This document shows, piece by piece, positions 16,323-24,747 of a DNA stretch of 25,517 nucleotides; the first letter of the stretch is position 1, and every line of letters begins with the position of its first letter. The notes beneath the pieces were generated by a model, which was not told the DNA's origin, ran no database searches, and worked only from the letters and a program-made list of their open reading frames with translations. Location of the stretch: the NCBI GenBank assembly GCA_038117265.1, contig JAYOFO010000038.1, positions 1-25,517 of the forward strand, written 5' to 3'. This DNA comes from JAYPUG01 sp038117265 (GTDB lineage: Bacteria > Pseudomonadota > Alphaproteobacteria > UBA6615). A program made the position numbers and the translations under genes.

Positions 16323-17555
16323 TCAGCCGTGCTGGGTGCGGTGGCGCTGGTGCGACGGCACCATGGCCGTCGGTGCGAGAGCCTTGAAGCCCGGATGCTC
16401 GGTCTCCATCGCCCAGTCGCGGATCGTCACCAGAACCTTGCCCAGGGTCGTCTCGCCCCACAGCCAGTTGCCCAGCTCGATATCGCTGGCGCGCCCGTCG
16501 GGCCGCGCGATCGCGGCCTCCATGTAGTAGTAGCGCATGTCGTCGGCCGCCTGCTTGAAGGCGAGATCCGCGGGCTTGTCCGCGAGGGGCGATTCGGCCT
16601 CCTCGCGCGCAACGACCACATGGGCGATGTAGGCTGCCGCCGCCTCGGGCGACAGGCCCGAGACGCCGAAGTTGGTGCGGCCGCCCCGGTTGGACTTCGA
16701 TTCCTCGTACCAGGGACGCAGCAGCGCGAGTTCCTGATCGAGCGCCTGGCGCAGGAGATCCTCGTCGCTGACGTCCTCGACGGGCGGTGCGAAGTTGACC
16801 GGACAGGCCCAGCCATGCTGCTCCTCGTCGGCGCCCGGCGGCTCGTCCGGGAAATCGTCGAGCACGGGGCCGGACTCCCGCTCCAGTAGTTCGAGCAGCG
16901 CGCGCAGGACCCGGCGCTGGAAGTCGGGCTCGTTCGGCGCCCCCAGCGGGCGGCCGAGCTCGAACGGCACCGCCAGCGCGCGCGGCGGTTTCATTTCCTC
17001 GGCATGCTTGCGGATCAGCGCGATCGCGACCGTCGGAATGCCTTCTTCTTCGAGATAGTGTGCCAGCCCGCTCACGGCGCGCGTGCACTGCGGTCAGACG
17101 GGGACCAGCGCCACCGCGTCGACATTGTCGGCCTTGAGAACCTTCGCCAGGTCGCGGGCCACGGGTTCCATCACCGCCGGCGGCGTGGCTCCCATGAACG
17201 AGTAGTGCCGGCTGGCCACCGACCCGATCACGCCTTCTTCGGCCAGCTCGTGCAGGCGGTCGGCCGGGAACGAGGTGTTGACGTCCTGGTAGAAGCCGCT
17301 GCGGTCGAAGTTGGTCGACAGGTGGCTCATCACCAGGTCGCCCATATCGTAATCGTCGGGGATGATCCGGTAGTCGCCGGCGCCCGGCGTGAAGGGCGGG
17401 TCCTCGCGCCGGTGCAGGCCGGCGGTGGAGACCAGTGCCACGCGGCACGCGTCCAGCGGCTTGGGCGTCGTCCAGGGCGTGTCGCCGAAGTCCGGCAGCT
17501 CCTGATTGATGAGCGCCTCGCGCAGATGCGCGGGCATTTCTCTGAGGTGGACCAT
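16323..17555 (-). CDS. GrdB-like glycine/betaine/sarcosine/D-proline reductase family selenoprotein (Sec154)
   Basis: Read on the minus strand from the ATG at 17555 (GGGAG site upstream), the frame meets a single TGA at 17094-17096 and continues to the stop at 16323-16325. This gives 410 residues including Sec154. Across the UGA the protein reads VDAVALVPV-U-PQCTRAVSGLAHYLEEEGIPTVAIAL. That fits selenoprotein B of glycine reductase and relatives, where U-x-x-C-T-R is followed by a helix and a GIP-strand. Both sides belong to the same family: MVHLREMPAHLREALIN and STAGLHRREDPPF before, and PRALAVPFELGRPLGAPN after. In GrdB the Sec attacks the substrate C-N bond; proteobacterial homologs such as this have no established substrate. 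A C-terminal part of about 150 residues follows the core. Without Sec decoding it would be called as two genes. Confidence 0.92.
17060..17088 (-). promoter_or_regulatory. Candidate bacterial SECIS hairpin of the GrdB-like gene
   Basis: After the UGA (17094-17096, minus strand) the mRNA can form GTGC/GCAC, a 2x2 internal loop, GC/GC, a G-G mismatch and CGC/GCG, closing on the loop CGTGA. The loop begins 17 nt after the UGA, the same spacing as in E. coli fdhF. Pairing was done by eye in GC-rich sequence, so other folds are possible. Confidence 0.5.
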
Positions 17556-17753
17556 GTCATCTCCCGGGTCGGGATTCGGTTCGGGAACTTGCGGTAAGGA
17601 TAGCAGCGAGGTCCGGGTGCGACAATCCGCGCACCGAGGAGTCGCGGCACAACTGCGTTGCGCAAACCGCACAGCGGCGTTTCAACGGGCGAGACAGAAT
17701 CCCGACACTTGTTGCGCCCCGGACACGGCAAAAGTTCGATCTGGTCAACAGTC

Positions 17754-17776
17754 TTGGGAACTGTTTCAATTCCCAA
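17754..17776. promoter_or_regulatory. Perfect inverted repeat upstream of the TRAP operon, candidate operator
   Basis: TTGGGAA (17754-17760) and TTCCCAA (17770-17776) form a perfect 7-bp inverted repeat with a 9-nt spacer. It ends 65 nt before the dctP ATG, in the divergent spacer shared with the GrdB-like selenoprotein gene. There is no T-run, so a protein-binding site fits better than a terminator. It could control either or both genes. Confidence 0.5.
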
Positions 17777-17841
17777 TCCTCGAAGGGGGCTTTCCGGGAC
17801 CGCCGGTTAGATCGACGAGAAAAGATACGAGGGAGGAAGTA

Positions 17842-19047
17842 ATGATCACGATGAACAAGGCGGCGATTGCCGCCGGCGTCGCCACTGCGCTGACGTTTTC
17901 GGTGCAGACGGCCGTGGCCGACGACCATGTCTTCGGCGCCGACGAGACCAACTACGACAAGGTCGTCGAGATGACCTCGTCGGCCGGCGACTGGCTCGAT
18001 GGCAAGCTGCCGGTGACCAGCAAGGTGACCTATGACGGACCCGTCATCACCTACCGCTATGCCACCTACATCCCGCCGGTCGCGGGGGTCGAGAAGGTCA
18101 ACCGCAAGGCGCTCGACCAGCTCGAACGCGAGTCCAACGGCAAGATCAAGGTCCAGGGCTTCTATGCCCAGTCGCTGCACCCGCAGCGCGAGGGCTTTAC
18201 GGCCGTGCGCGATGGGATCGCCGACTATTCGGCCTGCTTCATGATCTACGAGCCGACGAGCTTCAACCTGCTCCACGGCCTGACCCTGCCGTTCATCTTC
18301 AACGATTCCTCGGCGGGGACGCGCGCCTACATGGAGCTGTATCCGAAGTATTTCCGGGGCGAATACGAGAACATGGGCGTCTATATGGGGCGCGGCATGA
18401 TCACGCCGCCCTACAACATGCTCGGCAATGCATCCTACAAGACCCTCGACGACTGGAAGGGCTCCAAGGTTCGCGTCGCGGGCCGCACCCAGATCGACGC
18501 CGTGAAGCGGCTCGGCGGCGTTCCCGTCGCGATCCCGTCGAGCGACTCCTACACCTCGCTGCAGCGCGGCCTGGTCGATACGGTCTCGATGAACGACCCG
18601 GCATTCCTGATCTTCAAGCTCCAGGAAATCTCGAAGTTCCACAGCCAGGTGGCGCTGTTCACCGTGAACCTCGAATACTGCCTGAGCCCCGACTGGTACG
18701 GCGCGCTGCCCGACGACCTGAAGACCGTCTATTACAACTGGGTCCAGAAGGCGAACATGGCGCTCGCGCAGGCCTATTACGAGCGTGAGGACCGCCGCGC
18801 CAAGACGATCTTCACCAAGGCCGGTGTCCAGCTCGTGAAGCCCGACGCCGCCGAACTCGCCAAGTGGGCCAAGCTGGTCAAGCCCGTCACCGCGGACTGG
18901 ATCGACGAAAACGAGAAGGCCGGCCGGCCTGCCAGGGCGATGCTGTCGGACCTGAAGGCGGCGCTCGCCAAGTTCGAGCCGCAGCCCTGGAACAAGCAGT
19001 TCGACGACATCGTCGCCAAGCCGGTTAGCGGCTACGTCAGCAACTGA
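17842..19047 (+). CDS. dctP: TRAP transporter substrate-binding protein DctP
   Basis: This 401-aa periplasmic solute-binding protein of the DctP family has a signal peptide of about residues 1-26 (hydrophobic AAIAAGVATALTFSVQTAVA). Family landmarks are the helix ALDQLERESNGKIKVQGFYAQ, the segment LDDWKGSKVRVAGRTQIDAVKRLGG containing the Arg that in characterised members contacts a ligand carboxylate, and SYTSLQRGLVDTVSMND. The ATG at 17842 follows GGGAGGAAG; a second ATG at 17851 is possible. It leads a dctPQM operon. The ligand is not predictable; a carboxylate is usual. Confidence 0.92.
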   Translation: MITMNKAAIAAGVATALTFSVQTAVADDHVFGADETNYDKVVEMTSSAGDWLDGKLPVTSKVTYDGPVITYRYATYIPPVAGVEKVNRKALDQLERESNGKIKVQGFYAQSLHPQREGFTAVRDGIADYSACFMIYEPTSFNLLHGLTLPFIFNDSSAGTRAYMELYPKYFRGEYENMGVYMGRGMITPPYNMLGNASYKTLDDWKGSKVRVAGRTQIDAVKRLGGVPVAIPSSDSYTSLQRGLVDTVSMNDPAFLIFKLQEISKFHSQVALFTVNLEYCLSPDWYGALPDDLKTVYYNWVQKANMALAQAYYEREDRRAKTIFTKAGVQLVKPDAAELAKWAKLVKPVTADWIDENEKAGRPARAMLSDLKAALAKFEPQPWNKQFDDIVAKPVSGYVSN

Positions 19048-19076
19048 CGACCGGCTGGCGCTGGAGCGAAACCGAA

Positions 19077-19105
19077 GGAAGCCCGCCGGATGACGGCGGG
19101 CTTCC
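19077..19105 (+). other. Intercistronic hairpin between dctP and dctQ
   Basis: GGAAGCCCGCCG (19077-19088) pairs perfectly with CGGCGGGCTTCC (19094-19105) around a 5-nt loop. No T-run follows, so it is unlikely to be a full terminator. It sits 30 nt after dctP and 23 nt before dctQ, where a stem could protect the dctP message from 3' decay or cause partial termination, giving more binding protein than membrane subunits. Confidence 0.7.
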
Positions 19106-19127
19106 GACTGCTCATGGGGGATTACCG

Positions 19128-19667
19128 ATGCAGGCTGTCGTCGACGCCCTGATCGCACTGCTCGACCGCGGGGTGGACCTGCTTCACCGATTCGGGGCAC
19201 TCATCTGCATCCCGGCACTGACCCTCGTGGTCACCGTCGATGTGGCGCTTCGGTACTTGTTCAATTCGCCGTTCGACTGGTCGGTCGAATTCAACGAGAC
19301 GATGCTGCTGCTGATCCTGTTCGGCAGCCTGCCCTACACCACCAAGGTAAATGGCCACATCCGCATGGAACTGCTGTACCGGCACTTCCACGGCGGCATG
19401 CTGCGGCTGGCAAACGTGCTGTGGGCCTCTGCGGGGTTGTTCTTCTCGGCCCTGCTGGCGGTGCGCACGGCCCAGCAGATTCCGTTCCTGATCAAGATCA
19501 ACAAGGCGACAGAGTTTCTCGGCATTCCGGCATGGGCCCCCAACGGCTTCGTGTTCGTGTGTTCCGTGCTCATGTCCTTCTATTTCCTGCACCTCCTATT
19601 CTACGGGGTTCGCAAGACCGCCGACGCCGAAGACTGGGAAGCGCGCATGGCCGAGGGAGAGGACTGA
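19128..19667 (+). CDS. dctQ: TRAP transporter small membrane subunit DctQ
   Basis: This 179-aa protein has four membrane segments, the usual DctQ architecture. Family features are the second-helix region DVALRYLFNSPFDWSVEFNETMLLLILFGSLPYT and the following KVNGHIRMELLYRHFHG loop. It pairs with DctM in the inner membrane. The ATG at 19128 gives the expected short cytoplasmic N-terminus. Its stop overlaps the dctM start (TGATG). Confidence 0.92.
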   Translation: MQAVVDALIALLDRGVDLLHRFGALICIPALTLVVTVDVALRYLFNSPFDWSVEFNETMLLLILFGSLPYTTKVNGHIRMELLYRHFHGGMLRLANVLWASAGLFFSALLAVRTAQQIPFLIKINKATEFLGIPAWAPNGFVFVCSVLMSFYFLHLLFYGVRKTADAEDWEARMAEGED

Positions 19668-20971
19668 TGGATCCGACCACCATCGCCATTGCCGGCATCG
19701 TCGTGATGCTGGCCCTGATCGCGCTCGGCGTACCCATCGCCTTCTCCATGGCCGTCGTGGGCGCCGGCGGCTACTGGATGCTCGTCGGCTTCAAGCCGGC
19801 GATCACGCAGGTCTACATCAACTCCTACCAGAAGGGTTCGGAGCTGGTGTTCATCGCCCTGCCCCTGTTCATCCTGATGGGGCAGCTCGTCTATCACTCG
19901 CGAATAGCCGTCGACCTGTACGACTGCGTCCAGAAATGGTTCGGGCGCCTGCCGGGCGGGCTTGCCATCACGTCGGTCGCCGGATGCGCCGGTTTCGGCG
20001 CCGTGACCGGCTCGTCGGTTGCCGCCGTGGCGACGATCGCGCCGATGTCGATGCCCGAGATGCGCCGCTACAAGTACGACGTGCGGCTGGCGACCGGCAG
20101 CCTCGCCTCGGCCGGCACCCTGGCGATGCTGATCCCGCCTTCGGTGATCTTGGTCGCCTACGGCATCTGGACCGAGACATCGATCGGCCACCTGTTCATC
20201 GCCGGGGTCATTCCCGGAATCGTCCTGGCGACCATGTACAGCCTCTACATTTGGGGGCGCTGCCTGATCAATCCCGAGATGGGGCCAATTGGGCCACGCT
20301 ATACCTGGGGCGAGAAAATCGGTTCGCTCTACAAGCTCGGACCGGTGCTCGCGATCTTCCTGATCGTGCTCGGCGGCATCTATTTCGGGGTGTTCACCCC
20401 GACCGAGGCGGCCGGAATCGGCGTCAGCGGCGTGTTTTTCGTCACGCTCGTGATGGGTCGCGTCACGTGGGAGGGCACCAAGGCCGCCCTGCTCGATGCG
20501 GGGCGGACCAGCGCCATGATCTTCGCAATCATCGTCGGCGGGCACATCATCGGCGCGTTCCTGAACGTGACCGGCGTGACGACCGGGCTGATCTCCTGGA
20601 TCGCCGACCTCGGCGTGAACAAGTACGTCGTGATCGCGATCTTCGTCGCGCTCTACCTGGTGCTCGGCGCGATCCTGGATGTCTGGGGCATGCTGATCCT
20701 GACCCTGCCCTTCGTGTTCCCGGTGATCGTCGAGCTCGGCTTCGATCCGGTCTGGTTCGGGATCTTCATCGTGATCATGGTCGAGATCGCCCTGATCACC
20801 CCGCCGATCGGCATCAACGTCTACGTGATGCACAACCTCGCGCCCGACGTGCCGCTGACCGAGATATTCAAGGGCGTGGCCCCATTCGTGGTGGTCTCGC
20901 TTATCTTCGTCGTCCTGCTGACGGCGTTCCCGCAAATGGCGCTGTTCCTGGTCGAACTGGCCTTCGGCTGA
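19667..20971 (+). CDS. dctM: TRAP transporter large membrane subunit DctM
   Basis: This 434-aa protein has about 11-12 membrane segments and is the sodium-coupled transport subunit of the TRAP system. Signatures are LIALGVPIAFSMAVVGAGGYW, the re-entrant-loop region GFGAVTGSSVAAVATIAPMSMPEMRRYKYD, LASAGTLAMLIPPSVILVAYG, FTPTEAAGIGV and ITPPIGINVYVMH. The ATG at 19667 overlaps the dctQ stop. A strong terminator follows the gene, so dctPQM is a complete operon. Confidence 0.95.
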   Translation: MDPTTIAIAGIVVMLALIALGVPIAFSMAVVGAGGYWMLVGFKPAITQVYINSYQKGSELVFIALPLFILMGQLVYHSRIAVDLYDCVQKWFGRLPGGLAITSVAGCAGFGAVTGSSVAAVATIAPMSMPEMRRYKYDVRLATGSLASAGTLAMLIPPSVILVAYGIWTETSIGHLFIAGVIPGIVLATMYSLYIWGRCLINPEMGPIGPRYTWGEKIGSLYKLGPVLAIFLIVLGGIYFGVFTPTEAAGIGVSGVFFVTLVMGRVTWEGTKAALLDAGRTSAMIFAIIVGGHIIGAFLNVTGVTTGLISWIADLGVNKYVVIAIFVALYLVLGAILDVWGMLILTLPFVFPVIVELGFDPVWFGIFIVIMVEIALITPPIGINVYVMHNLAPDVPLTEIFKGVAPFVVVSLIFVVLLTAFPQMALFLVELAFG

Positions 20972-20997
20972 CGGCCCGGAACCGCGAGCAATGACCG

Positions 20998-21031
20998 ACG
21001 CCCGGGCCCAACGGCCCGGGCGTTTCGTTTT
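20998..21031 (+). terminator. Rho-independent terminator of the dctPQM operon
   Basis: ACGCCCGGGCC (20998-21008) pairs perfectly with GGCCCGGGCGT (21013-21023) around the loop CAAC, followed by TTCGTTTT. It lies 26 nt after the dctM stop. Confidence 0.9.
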
Positions 21032-21051
21032 ACAGGCAAGGAGTCACAGCC

Positions 21052-21384
21052 ATGATCCTCGAAATCCGCAACTACACGCTGCAGCCCGGAAAGCCGGCGG
21101 AATACTGGCGCCACTATGCCGAGGGCGGGTTCGCCGCCCAGGACCCGCGCATGCGCGAACATCTGGTCGGCTACTTCCAGTCCGACATGGGCACGCTCAA
21201 CCAGATCGTCCACATCTGGCAGTACGACGACGTCGCCCAGCGCGACGAATTGCGCAAGGCCAACTACGCACGGCCCGACTGGGCCGCGCATTTGGCGAAG
21301 ATCCGCCCGCTCATGGTGAAGCAGGAATCGACCCTGCTGGTGCCGTCGCCCGTGCCGGGGATGTGTCCTCTATTCGAGAACTGA
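21052..21384 (+). CDS. NIPSNAP-family protein
   Basis: This 110-aa protein has the NIPSNAP ferredoxin-like fold: the start MILEIRNYTLQPGKPAEYWRHY, the central GYFQSDMGTLNQIVHIWQYDD and the end IRPLMVKQESTLLVPSP. NIPSNAP proteins are small dimeric alpha/beta-barrel proteins, found in bacteria mostly in catabolic gene clusters, with no defined reaction. The ATG at 21052 follows AAGGAG in the spacer after the TRAP terminator. It converges on the GST gene with a 23-nt gap. Confidence 0.9.
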   Translation: MILEIRNYTLQPGKPAEYWRHYAEGGFAAQDPRMREHLVGYFQSDMGTLNQIVHIWQYDDVAQRDELRKANYARPDWAAHLAKIRPLMVKQESTLLVPSPVPGMCPLFEN

Positions 21385-21407
21385 CGGCGCCGGCCCGCGG
21401 CAGAAAC

Positions 21408-22100
21408 CTACGCCGCGCGCATGTCCTCGGCGGTCGTCCCGGTCGAGGTGTTCTCGGCGTATTTGCGCCAGTTCTCGATCAGCACGTCGAGCGCGGCCGA
21501 CCCCTCCATGACCGAGGGCCGCCGGCCCATCAGCTGCAGCCAGGCCTTCACCAGCACGCATTCCTCGGGAATCCGGAAACCGCGATAGTGGGCCAGCACG
21601 CCGAGCCGCTGCATGTGCGGCAGGAAGGTCAGGTCGACGAGGCTGATGTCGTCGCCCAGCCAGTACGGCACGTCCGACAGCTTGCCCAGCCCCTCATGCT
21701 CCATCATCAACAGCGCCTTCGTTAGGCGCTCGGCCTGGAAGGCCTGGCGCTCGGCGTCCTGGGCCAGCATCAGCTTGTAGACATGGGGCACGAAGCGGAC
21801 GTTGGCGAAGTCGATCCAGATGCGCGCCTGGGCACGGGCGTAGGGATCGCGCGGCAGCAGCGGACGGTCGGGGAACACCTCATCGAGGTACTCGTTGATG
21901 ACGGCGGATTCGAAGATCACCTTGCCGTCGTGGCGCAGCACCGGGACCTTGCCGTAGGGCGAGATTTCCAGGAACCAGTCGGGCTTGTCGTCGAGCGAGA
22001 TCGCCGTGAGGTCGAAGTCGATCCCCTTCTCGATCAGCGCCATGCGGGTCCGCTGGGCGAACGGGCAGGTCGACGAGCTGATGATTTCCACGTCCGCCAT
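21408..22100 (-). CDS. Glutathione S-transferase family protein
   Basis: This 230-aa GST has an N-terminal thioredoxin-fold domain (residues 1-80) with SSSTCPFAQRTRMAL, where a Cys-Pro pair sits at the catalytic position as in omega/beta-like and stringent-starvation-type GSTs. The cis-Pro glutathione-binding motif GKVPVL and the ES pair in IFESAVINEYLDE follow. The helical C-terminal domain contains ISLVDLTFLPHM. The Cys residue suggests thiol-transferase or dehalogenase-type chemistry rather than classical conjugation. It follows the molybdenum hydroxylase gene on the same strand with a 78-nt gap that contains an 8-bp GC-rich hairpin (22150-22169). Confidence 0.9.
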   Translation of the reverse strand: MADVEIISSSTCPFAQRTRMALIEKGIDFDLTAISLDDKPDWFLEISPYGKVPVLRHDGKVIFESAVINEYLDEVFPDRPLLPRDPYARAQARIWIDFANVRFVPHVYKLMLAQDAERQAFQAERLTKALLMMEHEGLGKLSDVPYWLGDDISLVDLTFLPHMQRLGVLAHYRGFRIPEECVLVKAWLQLMGRRPSVMEGSAALDVLIENWRKYAENTSTGTTAEDMRAA

Positions 22101-22178
22101 GGCGGTCTCTCCTCTTGCGAGCGGCGCGGGGCCGCACAGGCGTGAAGTGGGCCCGGCTCGCGCCGGGCCAACGCCCGG

Positions 22179-24569
22179 TCAGTATTTCCCCAACGCCTTC
22201 AGCACGCGTTCCGGCGTCACCGGCTGGGCCCAGACCCGCGCATCGAACGGGACGAGCGCGTCGTTGATGGCGTTCAGGATCGCCCCCGGTGCGCCCGCGG
22301 TGCCGGCCTCGCCCGCACCCTTGGCGCCGAGTTCGGACTCCTTCGTCAGCGTCTCGACATGGCCGATCTCGATGTCGGGCATCTCGCCGGCCATCGGCAC
22401 GAGATAGTCGGCCATGTTGGCGTTCAGGAAGTTGCCGTCCCGGTCGTAGCGGCATTCCTCGTAGAGCACGCCGCCGATGCCCTGGACGATCGAACCCCGG
22501 ACCTGTTCGTCGACCAGAAGCGGGTTGATGACCTTGCCGCAATCCTCAACACACCAGAACTTCAGCAGCTGCACGGTGCCGGTTTCCGAATCGACCTCGA
22601 CGGTGACCGCCTGGAAGCTGTTGGTCATGGCGACGGGATACTTTTTCGGGATGTAGTGGCGGGTCGCCATCATCTCGGACTGGAAGTCCTGTGGCAGCGT
22701 GTCGGGCCGGAAATAGGCGACCCGCGCGACCTCTTCAAGCGGCATGCGCTCCTCGCCGGTGGCCCGGTCGACCACGATTCCGGCCCGGATGTCGAGGGTC
22801 CGCGCCTCCGTCTGCAGCAGGATCGCGGCGACATCGAGCACGTTGTGGCGCAGCGCCTTGGCGGCCTGCAGCGCGGCCTCGCCCGCGATGCCCGCGCCGC
22901 CCGAACCGCCCGCGCCCCAGCCGACGGGCACGTTGTCCGTATCGCCCGAGATCACCTTCACCTTGTCCGGCGTGGTGCCGAACGCCGAGGCCGTGACCTG
23001 CTGGATCACCGCCTCCGAACCCTGGCCCTGTTCGGTGATGCTGGTCTGCACGATCACCGCACCCGAGGCATCCATGCGCGCCGCAGCGCCGTCCTGCGAG
23101 GAGATGCGTGCGCCGCCCAGGCCATAGGTGTGCGGGCCGGGGTTGGTCATCTCGACCAGGGCGGCGAAGCCGATCCCGCGGTAGATGCCCTCGCCGCGCA
23201 GCCGCTCCTGCTCGGCGCGGAAGCCCGCGTAGTCGAACATCGACAAGAGCTTGTCGAGCGACGCCTCGTGGGAAAGGGCCTCCATCTTGAGTCCGGTGAT
23301 GAACTCGCACGGATAGCCGTTGTCGGGCATCAGGTTGCGGCGGCGAATGTCCACCGGGTCGATGCCTAGCGCGCGCGCGCCCTCTTCCATCAGGGTCTCG
23401 GTGATCGCGACCGCCACCGGATGGCCCACCGCGCGGTACTGGCTCATCGGCGTCTTGTTCTGAAACACGACGCGCGAGCGCGCCTTGTAGTTCTTGTGGG
23501 TGTAGGGCGCGCCAACATAGTTGATGACCTGCAATGCCTCGAGCGCGCTGGTTCGCGGGTACATCGAGTACGGCCCGACGCCGGTCAGATCGTCCATCTC
23601 CATCGCCAGCAGCTCGCCGTCCGCGGCAAAGGCGGCACGCACATGCGCACGGTGGTCGCGCGCGTGCAGGTCGGTGACGAAGGATTCCATCCGGTCGGCG
23701 ACGAACTTCACCGGCCGCTTCAGGATCATCGAGATCGCGGCGGTCGCCATCTCGTCAGGATAGGTGTGTCCCTTCACCCCGTAGGCGCCCCCCACATCGC
23801 CGCAAACGATGCGGACGTTCTGGTTCGGAATGTCGAGGTGGCGGGCGAACAGGTCCTGCATCATGTGCGGGGCCTGGTGCGAGTGATACGAGGTGAGCCG
23901 GTGTTCCGACGAATGGTAGTCGGCGATGAGCGCACGGGATTCGGGGCACACGCCCGTGTGCCGGCCGAACCGCATCGTGTGCTCGACCACGGCGGCAGCC
24001 TGAGCGAAGGCCGTCGCCGCATCGCCGATATCATGGTTCATCTCGAACAGCAGGTTGTCGCCCAGATCGGGGTGCATCACGAGGGTGTCGACATCGAGCG
24101 CGACTTCCGGATCGGCGAGCACCGGCAGTTCCTCGAATTCCACCTCCAGCACCTGCAGGGCGTCCTCGGCCTCGGCGCGGCTGTGGGCGACGACGGCCGC
24201 CACGGGCTCGCCCTGCCAGCACGCCCGGTCGACCGCCATGGCGTATTGGGGCGCCGACTTCATGCCCTTGAAATGCGCCAGCGTGCCGACCCAGGGCGTG
24301 CAGATTTCGGCGATGTCCTTGCCGGTGATCACCCGCACCACACCGGGGCATGCCAGGGCCGCACTGTCGTCGATGGAGACGATCCTGGCGTGGGCGTAGG
24401 GCGAGCGGAAATAGGCGACATGCACCATGCGCGGCAGCTTCAGGTCGTCGACATACCTGCCCTGCCCGGCCACCAGCCGTGCCGCGTTCGCGCGCGGCAC
24501 CGACTTGCCGATGAAGCTGTTTTCGCGATCGAGGACGCTTTCCTCGTCCGCCGACCCGGTTGCGCTCAT
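22179..24569 (-). CDS. Xanthine-dehydrogenase-family molybdopterin-binding subunit
   Basis: This 796-aa large subunit of the aerobic CO dehydrogenase/xanthine dehydrogenase family carries the Mo-pterin cofactor. Landmarks are FIGKSVPRANAARLVAGQGRYVDDL at the N-terminus, the CO-DH-type a/b hammerhead domain (about 20-140), QAPHMMQDLFARHLD, GDVGGAYGVKGHTYPDE, QGQGSEAVIQQVTA, GWGAGGSGGAG and the C-terminal ELGAKGAGEAGTAGAPGA with the catalytic-type Glu754. The active-site loop reads SQYRAVGHP, not the CoxL AYRCSFR loop, so it is not a true CO dehydrogenase. The start at 24569 (MSATGSADEE) has an AAAGGGG site; the longer upstream frame is not coding. The FeS and FAD subunit genes are not in the window. 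Confidence 0.93.
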   Translation of the reverse strand: MSATGSADEESVLDRENSFIGKSVPRANAARLVAGQGRYVDDLKLPRMVHVAYFRSPYAHARIVSIDDSAALACPGVVRVITGKDIAEICTPWVGTLAHFKGMKSAPQYAMAVDRACWQGEPVAAVVAHSRAEAEDALQVLEVEFEELPVLADPEVALDVDTLVMHPDLGDNLLFEMNHDIGDAATAFAQAAAVVEHTMRFGRHTGVCPESRALIADYHSSEHRLTSYHSHQAPHMMQDLFARHLDIPNQNVRIVCGDVGGAYGVKGHTYPDEMATAAISMILKRPVKFVADRMESFVTDLHARDHRAHVRAAFAADGELLAMEMDDLTGVGPYSMYPRTSALEALQVINYVGAPYTHKNYKARSRVVFQNKTPMSQYRAVGHPVAVAITETLMEEGARALGIDPVDIRRRNLMPDNGYPCEFITGLKMEALSHEASLDKLLSMFDYAGFRAEQERLRGEGIYRGIGFAALVEMTNPGPHTYGLGGARISSQDGAAARMDASGAVIVQTSITEQGQGSEAVIQQVTASAFGTTPDKVKVISGDTDNVPVGWGAGGSGGAGIAGEAALQAAKALRHNVLDVAAILLQTEARTLDIRAGIVVDRATGEERMPLEEVARVAYFRPDTLPQDFQSEMMATRHYIPKKYPVAMTNSFQAVTVEVDSETGTVQLLKFWCVEDCGKVINPLLVDEQVRGSIVQGIGGVLYEECRYDRDGNFLNANMADYLVPMAGEMPDIEIGHVETLTKESELGAKGAGEAGTAGAPGAILNAINDALVPFDARVWAQPVTPERVLKALGKY

Positions 24570-24747
24570 CTCGACTGCCCCTTTGAGTAGAATGGCATGC
24601 AGACTAACGCGCGCCGAGGGTTCACGGCCACCGCGCATCCGTCCCAAACACCTGAGACAGATTGTCATCAACGCCACACCGCCGATCCGGGCACGTTTCA
24701 CCCGTGCTATACGGACCAGCGAATTCGGTTTGGCCCGGACGGATGCG

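Noticed and set aside
17094..17096. Reading the GrdB-like region as two separate genes or a pseudogene
   Set aside because: The frame is continuous across the TGA, the junction matches the U-x-x-C-T-R family motif, and the downstream part lacks its own ribosome binding site or an ATG start.
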